This document shows, one piece after another, positions 1 to 7,314 of a stretch of DNA of 64,000 bases (positions within the stretch are counted from its first letter, which is position 1; each line of letters begins with the position of its first letter). Source of the stretch: JACDER01 sp963842575. Its GTDB lineage: Bacteria; Actinomycetota; Thermoleophilia; Gaiellales; Gaiellaceae. The notes under the pieces are model-generated. The model worked only from the letters and a program-made list of their open reading frames with translations. It searched no databases and had not been told where the DNA came from. Location: positions 1-64,000 of the forward strand of contig CAWJGS010000005.1 of the NCBI GenBank assembly GCA_963842575.1. Direction: 5' to 3'. Position numbers and translations under genes: made by a program.

Positions 1-580
1 GCGGCCTGGAGATCCACCGCGCCATCGTCAGCGCGAGGAGGAGAGCAACTCCGAAGACGATCGCGCCGATCCCCGCCAGGATCAGCCAGTAGCGGTGGGT
101 CCGGGCGTCGACCGTGGACGTCGGATACGTGATGCGCACGGCCCCGTGCAGCCGTCCGGCGGAGGCGACCGGGACCGCGACGTACAGCAGGTTGGTGCCA
201 AGAGTGTGGGAGTAGCGCACGCCCTGGGCGACGTGGCCGTGGAGTGCCCGGCGGATCTCGGGGCGGGAAGCGAAGCTCGCGCCGGGTGATCCCGCCGAAT
301 CCGCCACGGCGATGCCGCGCGGATAGGTCACGATCACCACACGTCCACCCGTCTGGCGCGAGTACCCGACCGCCAGCCCTTGCAGGCGAGAAGCGGGAAC
401 CTCGGGCGGCTGCTCGAACGCGCCCTCGGCAACCGAGCCGAGCGCAACGGCGTCGCGCTCGACCTTGTCCGCGAGCGCGTTCCGCTCGTTGCGGGAGTAG
501 TAGACGGCAAGAGGAACCTCGAGCACGACGAGGACGAGCAGGACGAGCCCGACGTAGCTCAACAGCAGCCGGCGGTTCAT
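1..580 (-). CDS. Sensor histidine kinase, N-terminal part (runs off the left edge)
   Basis: About 193 residues are visible, starting MNRRLLLSYVGL. They show a first membrane segment at about residues 6-28, an extracytoplasmic sensor region of about 130 residues, and a second membrane segment at about 165-187 followed by ARWISRP, where a HAMP linker would begin. The HAMP, dimerisation and ATPase domains lie outside the window. The ATG overlaps the stop of the response regulator by 4 bp (ATGA), so the two are co-transcribed and translationally coupled. Kinase identity is inferred from the topology and the OmpR-type partner; ligand unknown. Confidence 0.8.
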   Translation of the reverse strand, partial: MNRRLLLSYVGLVLLVLVVLEVPLAVYYSRNERNALADKVERDAVALGSVAEGAFEQPPEVPASRLQGLAVGYSRQTGGRVVIVTYPRGIAVADSAGSPGASFASRPEIRRALHGHVAQGVRYSHTLGTNLLYVAVPVASAGRLHGAVRITYPTSTVDARTHRYWLILAGIGAIVFGVALLLALTMARWISRP

Positions 581-1233
581 GGGGCGCGGAGACGGAAGCC
601 GACGCCGCGCACGGTCTCGATCCAGCCGGAGTCGCCGAGCTTCTTGCGCAGCGCGGCGACGTGCACGTCGATCGTCTTCGAGGAGCCGTACCAGGTCGTC
701 TGCCAGACCTCCTGCAGGATCCGCTCCCGGCTGACGACTGCCCCTGGATCCCTCATGAAGAGCAGCAGGAGGTCGAACTCCTTCGCGGTCAACCGCAGCT
801 CGTTGCCGTCGAGCCGAGCGATGCGCGTACGGGCGTCGAGCTCGAGCGATCCCGCCCGGAGACCGTCCTCCCTCCCGCGGGTTGCGCTCGCTCGACGCAT
901 CACGGCGCGGATGCGTGCGACCAGCTCACGCAGGCCGAACGGCTTCACCACGTAGTCGTCGGCGCCCAGCTCGAGACCGATCACGCGGTCGGTTTCCTCG
1001 CCCTTGGCGGTGACGACGATGATCGGCACGTCCGAGCGCTTCCGCAGGCTCCGGCACACGTCGTAGCCGTCGAGGTCGGGAAGGCGAAGGTCGAGCAGAA
1101 CGAGGTCGGCCGGCGGAGCGTCCAGGGCATCCTCACCGGTCGCAACGCGCCGCACACGGAAGCCTTCGCGTTCCAGGCCTTCGGCGAGAGGTTCCGCTAT
1201 CGCGTCCTCGTCCTCGACGATCAGCACGTCCAT
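577..1233 (-). CDS. OmpR/PhoB-family response regulator
   Basis: A 218-residue protein from MDVLIVEDEDA; an in-frame ATG 54 bp upstream would add a non-conserved leader. The receiver domain has acidic residues in VEDED and phospho-acceptor Asp48 in LLDLRLPD, with a conserved Lys in VVKPFGL. The C-terminal half is a winged-helix DNA-binding domain (ELRLTAKEFDLL ... SKTIDVHVAALRKKLG). It is transcribed first, then the histidine kinase. It is divergent from the redox operon starting at 1402, which is a plausible target; that link is inference. Confidence 0.93.
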   Translation of the reverse strand: MDVLIVEDEDAIAEPLAEGLEREGFRVRRVATGEDALDAPPADLVLLDLRLPDLDGYDVCRSLRKRSDVPIIVVTAKGEETDRVIGLELGADDYVVKPFGLRELVARIRAVMRRASATRGREDGLRAGSLELDARTRIARLDGNELRLTAKEFDLLLLFMRDPGAVVSRERILQEVWQTTWYGSSKTIDVHVAALRKKLGDSGWIETVRGVGFRLRAP

Positions 1234-1401
1234 GAACCCATGGTTGCACCTGCGCGGCGCGATGGGATCGGGGTTCTTCCGCTGCAAATAGGGGTTTTCC
1301 CGAAGCTTTGACCTTTCTTTGCCGGGTCTTTGAAGCCCCGTGGCCCGGGGCTGGAAGGCGCGCTCCTACGGTGCATGGAAAGGCAATCAAGGAGGTCACA
1401 G

Positions 1402-1788
1402 ATGCAACGCGCCAATGCTTTCGTCATCGCCCTTCTGCTCGGCGCGGCCGTCGTGATCGGATCGGTCGCGGCGCTCAAGACCGCGGAGCTCAGGGGTGCT
1501 TCGGCGAAACCCGCCGTCTCCTCGCAGGCGCTCGCCAAGCGCAGCGCTCGGCTCGACCGGGCCGAGATCGCCCTGCGAAAGGCGCTCTCGCGCCGACCGC
1601 CCAAGCTTCCCGAGGTTCCTCACTTCTCGGCAGTCGCCGGCTCTCAGTCCGCGGCCGCCGCGCCCGCTCCTCCGCGAATTCGCTACGTCAGACCGGCGCC
1701 GATCGTTGTGACCACACACCGTGCCGGCGGAGAGGAGAACGACTCCGGCGAGCATGAGCATGAAGGAGGCGGTGGCGGCGATGACTAA
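1402..1788 (+). CDS. Small membrane-anchored protein, acidic His-containing tail
   Basis: A 128-residue protein of unknown function. The start is chosen at MQRANAF because AGGAGG lies 6-12 bp upstream (about 1390-1395). One N-terminal hydrophobic segment (residues 5-24) can be an uncleaved signal anchor. The middle is Ala/Pro/Arg-rich, and the end is acidic and low-complexity with HEHE followed by glycines and DD. It is the first gene of the redox operon and overlaps the next gene by 8 bp. A metal- or flavoprotein-associated periplasmic role would fit the neighbours but is not shown by sequence. Confidence 0.7.
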   Translation: MQRANAFVIALLLGAAVVIGSVAALKTAELRGASAKPAVSSQALAKRSARLDRAEIALRKALSRRPPKLPEVPHFSAVAGSQSAAAAPAPPRIRYVRPAPIVVTTHRAGGEENDSGEHEHEGGGGGDD

Positions 1789-2152
1789 CCACGTCACCCG
1801 TCTCTACGCCCTTGCCGTCTCGGTCCTCGTCCTGTTCGCGGCCTGGGCCGTCGTCGCAACGCACCCGTGGCAGACCAAGGGCCACCAAGCCGTCGATCCG
1901 CGCGTGCGTGCGCTCGTCCTCCGCGAGAGGCGAATCAGGCACGATTCGCTGGTCGTCAGGCGGGTCGTGACGAGGCGCTGGCACCACTACCACGTCGCTC
2001 TCGCCAAGCGAAACCGCCAAATCGCGGCTGCGCAGAAACAGCACAAGCAGGCGCTCGCCGCCGCGGCGGCCGCCCCGGCGCCGAGCTACTCGTCGTCACC
2101 TTCGGTCCAGGTCGTGACCCTGCCGCCGCTGACCATCACGAGGACCTCGTGA
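1781..2152 (+). CDS. Small membrane-anchored basic protein
   Basis: A 123-residue protein beginning MTNHVTRLYALAV, with a clean hydrophobic segment at residues 9-27. It is followed by a long Arg/His-rich helix (RRWHHYHVALAKRNRQIAAAQKQHKQ) and a Ser/Pro/Thr-rich end. GAAGGAGG lies just upstream inside the previous gene. Its TGA shares one base with the ATG of the ApbE gene (TGATG). Function unknown; the arrangement suggests an exported accessory component of the same electron-transfer operon. Confidence 0.7.
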   Translation: MTNHVTRLYALAVSVLVLFAAWAVVATHPWQTKGHQAVDPRVRALVLRERRIRHDSLVVRRVVTRRWHHYHVALAKRNRQIAAAQKQHKQALAAAAAAPAPSYSSSPSVQVVTLPPLTITRTS

Positions 2153-3020
2153 TGGAACGGCACGAGTTCCATGCAATGGGCACGGAGGTCGAGCTCATGC
2201 TCGACGTCCCGCGCGGGCCCCGCCGCCGTGCATGCCTTCGTCGGAGATCGAGAAGGAGTTCGGGCGGATCGAGGCGGCTCTGTCCCGCTTCCTTCCCGGC
2301 TCTCAGCTCTCCACCCTGAACCGCAGCGGACAGGTCAAGGCCGGCCCCGACCTTATGGCCGCCACTGAGCTCGCGCTCGCAGCGCGGGCTCGCACCGGCG
2401 GCCGGTTCGATCCAACCATCCACGACGCGCTCGTCGCCGCCGGCTACGACCGCTCGTTCGAGCAGGTGCCGGCCGACCGGAGGTCGGCGAACGGCAACGG
2501 AAACCACTCCTGCGGCGGCCCCGTCGAGATCGACCGCTTCACGCGCACGATCAGGCTCGCCGCCGGCGTCCGGCTCGACCTCGGAGGGATCGGGAAGGGC
2601 TACGCGGTCGACCGGACCGCAGAGAGTCTCTCGAAGCTCGGCCCCTGTCTCGTCAATGCCGGGGGCGACGTCGCGGTCCGCGGGAGGCGCTGGCCGATCG
2701 GAGTCGAGACCGCGAACGGATTCGTCACGCTGGAGCTCGTCTCCGGCGCGCTCGCCACGTCCGGCCGCGACCGCAGGCGCTGGCGCAGGAACGGCGAGGA
2801 GCAGCACCACCTCATCGACCCGGCAACCGGGCGCCCTTCGAACAGCGACCTCGTGCGCGTGACCGTCGTCGGTAGCTCGGCCGCCGAGGCCGAGGTGCTC
2901 GCGAAGTCGCTCTTCCTCGCCGGGGAGGAGCAGGCGATCGTGGAAGCGGCGCGTGGTGGAGTGGCCGCCGTCCTCGTCACCGGCGACGGGCGGACCGTGA
3001 TGACCGGAGCGCTCGCGTGA
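2152..3020 (+). CDS. apbE: FAD:protein FMN transferase (ApbE family), frameshifted near the N-terminus
   Basis: ApbE enzymes move FMN from FAD onto Thr/Ser of exported flavoproteins. The family N-terminal motif HEFHAMGTEVELML is read from 2152. The AAVHAF segment is in the next frame, and everything from about 2235 (EIEKEFGRIEAALSRF) is in a third, so two single-base shifts lie between about 2215 and 2240. The rest is intact: DLGGIGKGYAVD, the NAGGDVAV flavin/Mg region, ALATSGRD and HLIDPATGRPS. No signal peptide is visible. It overlaps the next gene by GTGA. The shifts may be sequence errors. Confidence 0.88.
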
Positions 3021-3571
3021 AGGACCCGACGTTCTGGTTCATCGCGCGCGCGAGCGGCCTGACGGCATACGGCCTCCTGACCGCCTCGGTGCTGATGGGT
3101 CTCGTTGTGAAATCGCGCCCGTTCCGGCGGCTGCGCCAGGCGACCGTGACCGACCTCCACCGCTTCTTGGCGTTCCTCGGCCTCGGCATGGTCGCGCTCC
3201 ACGGCATCGCGCTCGTCCTCGACTCGACCGTCCAGATCCCGCTGCTCGGCCTCGCCGTTCCAGGGCTGATCCCCTACCGCCCAGTCGCCACTGCGATCGG
3301 CGTGCTCACGGCCGAGCTGATGTTGCTCGTGTACGTGTCGTTCGCCCTGCGCAAGCGCATCGGCCCGAAGAACTGGCGCCGGCTCCATTGGGCGACATAC
3401 GCCGTCTTCGCAGGGGCCACGGTGCACGGCCTCGCGAGCGGCACGGACTCCGGGCGGCCGTGGGCGATAGCGCTCTACCTCGGCGCGATGGGCCTGGTTG
3501 CCGCGGCCACCGCCTGGCGCGCCCTCGCTCCGCGTTCCACTCCCGTTCCGATCCAAGGAGGCTCACGATGA
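3017..3571 (+). CDS. Ferric-reductase-like transmembrane protein
   Basis: A 184-residue integral membrane protein with about five hydrophobic segments. His residues in helices (TDLHRFLAF, MVALHGIAL, RLHWATYAV, ATVHGLAS) are spaced as in ferric reductase-like/YedZ-MsrQ heme-binding domains. These proteins carry electrons across the membrane through b-type hemes. It starts with GTG overlapping the apbE stop and ends in an ATGA overlap with the ferredoxin gene. With ApbE, ferredoxin and a ferredoxin reductase beside it, it is the likely transmembrane electron conduit of this operon. Confidence 0.85.
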   Translation: MKDPTFWFIARASGLTAYGLLTASVLMGLVVKSRPFRRLRQATVTDLHRFLAFLGLGMVALHGIALVLDSTVQIPLLGLAVPGLIPYRPVATAIGVLTAELMLLVYVSFALRKRIGPKNWRRLHWATYAVFAGATVHGLASGTDSGRPWAIALYLGAMGLVAAATAWRALAPRSTPVPIQGGSR

Positions 3572-3774
3572 AGTACCGAATCGAGATCGACCGCTCGCTC
3601 TGCAGCGGCTTCGGCGCCTGTGCCGAGCTGGCGCCCGAAGTCTTCGAGCTCGCCCACGACGGCATCGCCGCGATTCGCTCGGGCGAGAGCAACGACCCCG
3701 ACGTGCTCGAGGCCGCCGGCTCGTGCCCGATGGGCGCGATCTCCGTCGTCGAAGTCCTGGAGGAGGCGGCATAG
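3568..3774 (+). CDS. Small ferredoxin
   Basis: A 68-residue single-cluster ferredoxin, MKYRIEIDRSLCSGFGAC..., of the actinobacterial P450-associated type. The Cys pattern is C-x5-C in CSGFGAC plus a late CPMGAI; this fits a [3Fe-4S] or [4Fe-4S] cluster. AAGGAGG sits 7-13 bp before the ATG, inside the previous gene. It is followed without a gap by a FAD reductase, so electrons probably pass NAD(P)H - FAD reductase - ferredoxin - membrane partner. Confidence 0.92.
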   Translation: MKYRIEIDRSLCSGFGACAELAPEVFELAHDGIAAIRSGESNDPDVLEAAGSCPMGAISVVEVLEEAA

Positions 3775-4932
3775 GTGTCGGGAGTGGTGATCGTCGGTGC
3801 CGGACTGGCCGGCGCGCGCTGCGCCGAGCGGCTCAGGTCCGGAGGCTACGCGGATCGGATCCGGATGATCGGGGAGGAGCCCGTCCCTCCGTACCGCCGG
3901 CCCGCGCTCTCAAAGGGGCTCCTCGCCGGCGATGTCGGCCTCGGCGATCTCCGTCTGCGGAGCCAGGACTGGTGGACGGAGTCGGGGATCGAGCTGACGC
4001 TCGGACGCCGAGTCGAGCAGATCGACCCGGAGCGCCGGAGCGTGACGCTTCAGGGAGGTTCGGAAATCCGGTGGAACGCGCTGGTGGTCGCCACCGGCTC
4101 GCGCGCACGACGTCTGCCGTCCCTCCCCGCCGCGCGTGGCGTCCACACCCTGCGGTCGTTTCAGGACGCGCTTGTCCTCAGAAGCGGTCTCAGACCGGGC
4201 GGGCGCCTGGTCGTCGTCGGTGCCGGCTTCCTCGGGACCGAGGTCGCCTCCACGGCGAATGCGCTCGGCGTGGCCGTCACGCTCGTCGATCCCTCGCCAC
4301 CTCTCTCACGAGTGCTCGGAGACGAGATCGCGCAGTTGCTCGCGAAGCGCTACCGCGACCACGGGATCGACCTTCGGGTCGGAGTCACCCTCGACCGGAT
4401 CGACGTGGCCGAGGGGAGGGTTCGCGGCGTGCGCCTCAACGATGGAACGTCGGTGGCGAGTGACGCCGTGCTGATCGCTGTCGGCGCGGAGCCGAACGTC
4501 CCTCCCGGGCTCGCTCCCTCGCCGGCTGGCGGGATCCTCACCGATGCCGGAGGACGCACCGCATTCGACGACGTGTATGCCTGCGGCGACGTCGCCCGTT
4601 CGCACCATCCGCTGTTGGGTGAGCACGTCCGCGTCGAGCACTGGACGGACGCCGCGGCTCAGGGCAGCGCGGTTGCCGAGACGATCCTCGGGGTCGACCC
4701 GGCGCGGCGCGAGCTGCCGTTCTTCTGGTCGGATCAATTCGGCCTGCGTCTCCAGTACGTGGGCCATGCTCGGGAATGGGCTTGCGTGGAGCTGGACGGC
4801 GAATTCGACGAGTTCCGGGCCCTCTACCTCGACCGCGACGGCCGCCCGCTGGCAGCACTCGTCGCCAATCGCCCACACGAGCTCGGGCGGCTCCGGCGCG
4901 ACCTCTCGGATGCACTGCCGAGAGCGGCGTAG
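3775..4932 (+). CDS. FAD-dependent NAD(P)H:ferredoxin (rubredoxin-type) reductase
   Basis: A 385-residue pyridine nucleotide-disulfide-type oxidoreductase with a GTG start directly after the ferredoxin stop. The FAD-binding GAGLAGARCAERLR motif is at the N-terminus and the NAD(P)H-binding VVVGAGFLGTEVA at about residues 145-157. A second FAD motif, DDVYACGDVA, lies near residue 265, and a reductase C-terminal domain follows. The redox Cys pair of thiol reductases is absent, as expected for putidaredoxin/ferredoxin reductases. Adjacency makes the upstream ferredoxin its likely partner. Confidence 0.92.
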   Translation: MSGVVIVGAGLAGARCAERLRSGGYADRIRMIGEEPVPPYRRPALSKGLLAGDVGLGDLRLRSQDWWTESGIELTLGRRVEQIDPERRSVTLQGGSEIRWNALVVATGSRARRLPSLPAARGVHTLRSFQDALVLRSGLRPGGRLVVVGAGFLGTEVASTANALGVAVTLVDPSPPLSRVLGDEIAQLLAKRYRDHGIDLRVGVTLDRIDVAEGRVRGVRLNDGTSVASDAVLIAVGAEPNVPPGLAPSPAGGILTDAGGRTAFDDVYACGDVARSHHPLLGEHVRVEHWTDAAAQGSAVAETILGVDPARRELPFFWSDQFGLRLQYVGHAREWACVELDGEFDEFRALYLDRDGRPLAALVANRPHELGRLRRDLSDALPRAA

Positions 4933-4943
4933 GCTGTATCGCT

Positions 4944-5138
4944 ATGCGCACCTTCTTCTTCGTCGCACTGGGAGTGCTCGCCGCGGGGGCGGCGGCGATC
5001 GCGCTCAACCTTGTGCTGCTGGGCTACGCATCACCGCCCGGCGAGCCGGTTGGCAGGCTGAGCCCCGCCATCCCGCTGAAGGTCGTTCCGAAGCCGGTAT
5101 CCGTAACTCCTGCGACCGGCGCTGAACGGGACGACTAG
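4944..5138 (+). CDS. Small single-pass membrane protein
   Basis: A 64-residue protein starting MRTFFFVALGVLAAGAAAIALNL, with one hydrophobic helix (residues 3-28) followed by a short Pro/Val-rich polar tail. It lies 11 bp after the ferredoxin reductase and is probably the last gene of the redox operon. No family recognised. Confidence 0.6.
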   Translation: MRTFFFVALGVLAAGAAAIALNLVLLGYASPPGEPVGRLSPAIPLKVVPKPVSVTPATGAERDD

Positions 5139-5188
5139 GAGTATCGTGAACCGAAAAGACATGTCCGTCGCGGGCGAGGAGGTCGTGG

Positions 5189-5473
5189 ATGGCTGAACGC
5201 AGGAGTTTTACAGTCGAGGAAGCGCGCCGCGTCGGCGAGGAGATCGGGATCGACTGGCTGAGTTCGCTCTTCGATGTCGAGCAGTTCCGCGCCGGCATGG
5301 ACGTCGAGCTGGAGCATGGGCTCCACGACCCAGCCACCAACGTGACCGACGACGATGCGCAGGTGACCGCGAAGATCGCCCGCGCCCACCTGAACGAGTT
5401 CCCGGACTACTACACGCGTCTCGAACGGATGGAGGAGGAAGCGAAGCGCGACTGGAGGGAGCGGGGCGGCTGA
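5189..5473 (+). CDS. DUF5661-like protein
   Basis: A 94-residue protein, MAERRSFTVEEARRVGEEIGID..., resembling the DUF5661 family: FDVEQFRAGMDVELEHG, then a D-rich turn (TNVTDDDAQ) and HLNEFPDYYTRLERME. Mostly helical, acidic, no export signal. Family members are common in soil bacteria and uncharacterised. A GAGG stretch lies about 10 bp before the ATG. Confidence 0.72.
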   Translation: MAERRSFTVEEARRVGEEIGIDWLSSLFDVEQFRAGMDVELEHGLHDPATNVTDDDAQVTAKIARAHLNEFPDYYTRLERMEEEAKRDWRERGG

Positions 5474-5557
5474 AACCGCGTCCGATCCGGATGGCACCTG
5501 TCCCGATTGATGGGCCGACGCAGGCTCCAGGCGGCGGCCCGGCGGTCGAGAGAGGGG

Positions 5558-5767
5558 CTAGACCTCGATACCGAGCTTGCGTAGGTCGACGATCGCTGCT
5601 CTGCGCCAGCGGGTCGTGTCGGGTGAGAACGGCAGCATGAAGGGCATCCCGCTTTGTTTCCGGAGCGGCTTGCCATCGCGCAGGACGCGATAGTGGCCGG
5701 GTGTCGACTCGACCGTGAGACCGGCCGCTTCGAGACGGCGGATGAACTCGCGGACGTCCTTTCTCAT
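5558..5767 (-). CDS. HicA-like mRNA interferase-fold protein
   Basis: A 69-residue protein, MRKDVREFIRRLEAAGLTVE..., matching the HicA double-stranded-RNA-binding fold. The helix EFIRRLEAAGL precedes the GHYRVLRDG strand, where the His is the usual catalytic/RNA-contact position, and it ends LRKLGIEV. HicA toxins cleave mRNA and are paired with HicB. No HicB-like antitoxin is seen on either side, so this may be an orphan or a non-toxin member of the fold. Confidence 0.6.
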   Translation of the reverse strand: MRKDVREFIRRLEAAGLTVESTPGHYRVLRDGKPLRKQSGMPFMLPFSPDTTRWRRAAIVDLRKLGIEV

Positions 5768-5876
5768 CTTGTCGTGCCTTCTGTGGCGGCTGGCCACGGC
5801 CTGAGCGCGTTGTCTTGCCGACCGCCGTTCACCGCGGTGATGAGACCGATGAGGGCGTGTCTGCTTTTCGGCATTC

Positions 5877-6326
5877 CTAGGTGATGATGATCTGGTCGCC
5901 GGCGGCCTTCTCGTAGAACTCGCCGACGCTGATGACCTCGAGGTGCTCGACGAACTCGATGCCGGCCTCGATCGAGTGGCGAAGCGGACATGAGCGGGCG
6001 ACCTTCTCGAGGCGCTCGAGTTGCCCCTCACTGAGGTCGCCGCTGAGCTTGATCACGATCTCGAACTTGCGCGGGGTCGAGTGGTTGTCGTAGTCGACTT
6101 CGACGACCACTTCACCGAGCGCCCAGTTCTTCGTGCGCGCGTACATGACGAGCGTCGTCGAGACGCAGGCGGCGAGCGCGGCTGGAAAGAGCTCGTGCGG
6201 GGCCGGTCCGCTGCCGTCGCCGCCGAGGCGCAGGGGCTCGTCGGTGATCAGGCGATGCTGGCCGTCGATCACCACTTCCTGCCGCAGCGTGCCGGGGATC
6301 GAGCGGGCTGTTGCTGTGAGACTCAT
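5877..6326 (-). CDS. OsmC family peroxiredoxin-like protein
   Basis: A 149-residue OsmC/YhfA-type protein; the start is placed at MSLTATARSIPG, where homology begins. It shows the family layout GGDGSGPAPHELFPAALAACVSTTLVMYA, with the first redox Cys in AACVSTT, and a second Cys in ARSCPLRHSI. OsmC proteins reduce organic hydroperoxides with cytosolic thiols. It lies 110 bp upstream, in transcription order, of the HicA-like gene and may share a transcript. Confidence 0.88.
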   Translation of the reverse strand: MSLTATARSIPGTLRQEVVIDGQHRLITDEPLRLGGDGSGPAPHELFPAALAACVSTTLVMYARTKNWALGEVVVEVDYDNHSTPRKFEIVIKLSGDLSEGQLERLEKVARSCPLRHSIEAGIEFVEHLEVISVGEFYEKAAGDQIIIT

Positions 6327-6488
6327 GTCTCTGCCGACAACCTTGCTCGCGGTCCGCGGGCACAGCATCGGGGCGTCCGCCGAGCGCTGTGCGGACAACT
6401 ACGCAGCTGAGTGGTTCGACGATGGCAGGCGAACGCGGACAACTACGAGACAGGTCAACAGCCTGCCCGACCTCCATCGAAGGAGACT

Positions 6489-6510
6489 GAGGCCCGCTCT
6501 CGCGGGCCTC
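6489..6510 (-). terminator. Hairpin after the 6536-6928 gene
   Basis: A perfect 9-bp stem (GAGGCCCGC/GCGGGCCTC) with a TCTC loop, about 25 bp downstream of the stop of the minus-strand secreted protein. There is no clear U-tract, as is usual in GC-rich actinobacteria. Confidence 0.65.
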
Positions 6511-6535
6511 GTCGGAACGCAATAGTCGTTGGCGT

Positions 6536-6928
6536 CTAGTTGAACTTGCCTGAGGCAACAAGCGCGCCGTTCGAAGCGCGGCGGACCGTAATCGCCGACC
6601 CCGTCCGGACTGACGGAACGGAAGAACCGGAGACGCGGAGCCGTGCGGCGCCGAGGTTATTGACGGTCATGCGGCCGGCGAGCGTACTGTCGATGCGCAC
6701 GAGGAGGGCCGCGCCCTTGAGCGAGAGCGCATTCTCGATCTGGGCCTCTAGCCGGCGAACGCCGTCGTCGATGGAAAACTTTGCCTTCCCCTTCACGGCG
6801 GAGAATCCGGCGGCGCCGGCGAGGGGCGCTTCGTGCACGTTGGTCGCAGCGACGGCGATCGGCGCGACCGCGACGGTTGCCCCAACGATTCCAGCTGCGA
6901 TGGCGATGGTTGTGAGCGTCTTGCGCAT
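6536..6928 (-). CDS. Secreted hypothetical protein
   Basis: A 130-residue protein with a clear signal peptide: MRKTLTTIAIAAGIVGATVAVAPIAVA, probably cut after AVA-A at about residue 28. A strong AAGGAGG is 7 bp before the ATG. The mature part is about 100 residues, apparently beta-rich, rich in Val/Ser and without Cys. No family recognised. It is monocistronic, with its own downstream hairpin. Confidence 0.75.
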   Translation of the reverse strand: MRKTLTTIAIAAGIVGATVAVAPIAVAATNVHEAPLAGAAGFSAVKGKAKFSIDDGVRRLEAQIENALSLKGAALLVRIDSTLAGRMTVNNLGAARLRVSGSSVPSVRTGSAITVRRASNGALVASGKFN

Positions 6929-7001
6929 GTTTCCTCCTTGTTAGTGGTGATCGCATCCAGCCTCGCGGAATGCGCGTCTTAACCACAAGAGGACATTGGT
7001 C

Positions 7002-7172
7002 CTACGACCTGGCACGCGCGGGCTCGTTGCCGAGCTTCATCTTGTCATGGGTTCTGCGTGCGCGCTCCGCGCAAGGTGCAAGCGGCCGTCCTTGGCCGCC
7101 GAAGGCCGGCAGGACGGCGATTGCCGCAAGCGCGAGCGCGGTGCCCAGGGTGGCGATGCGATTGGTGCACAT
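7002..7172 (-). CDS. Possible short secreted peptide
   Basis: A 56-residue reading frame whose first 25 residues (MCTNRIATLGTALALAAIAVLPAF) look like a signal peptide, followed by a short basic tail. The upstream Shine-Dalgarno sequence is weak. It may be a real small exported peptide or a chance frame in the spacer between two secreted-protein genes. Confidence 0.3.
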   Translation of the reverse strand: MCTNRIATLGTALALAAIAVLPAFGGQGRPLAPCAERARRTHDKMKLGNEPARARS

Positions 7173-7263
7173 CGGCGCTTCTCTCGTGTGGCCGCGTCGA
7201 GAGTCCGCGCTCGGGGTCAGGTGCGTTAGTCGCAGCCGGCCCGGTCGGTCCCTGCTCCGGGAC

Positions 7264-7303
7264 GAGGAACCCGCCCGCCACGGCAACCGGCGGGCGGTTC
7301 CTC
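7264..7303 (-). terminator. Hairpin after the 7315-8946 gene
   Basis: A 15-bp stem with a one-base bulge (GAGGAACCCGCCCGCC paired with GGCGGGCGGTTCCTC) and a 9-base loop, starting about 12 bp beyond the stop of the minus-strand FN3 protein. It is the expected intrinsic terminator of that gene. Confidence 0.7.
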
Positions 7304-7314
7304 GGCCGGTGGGG

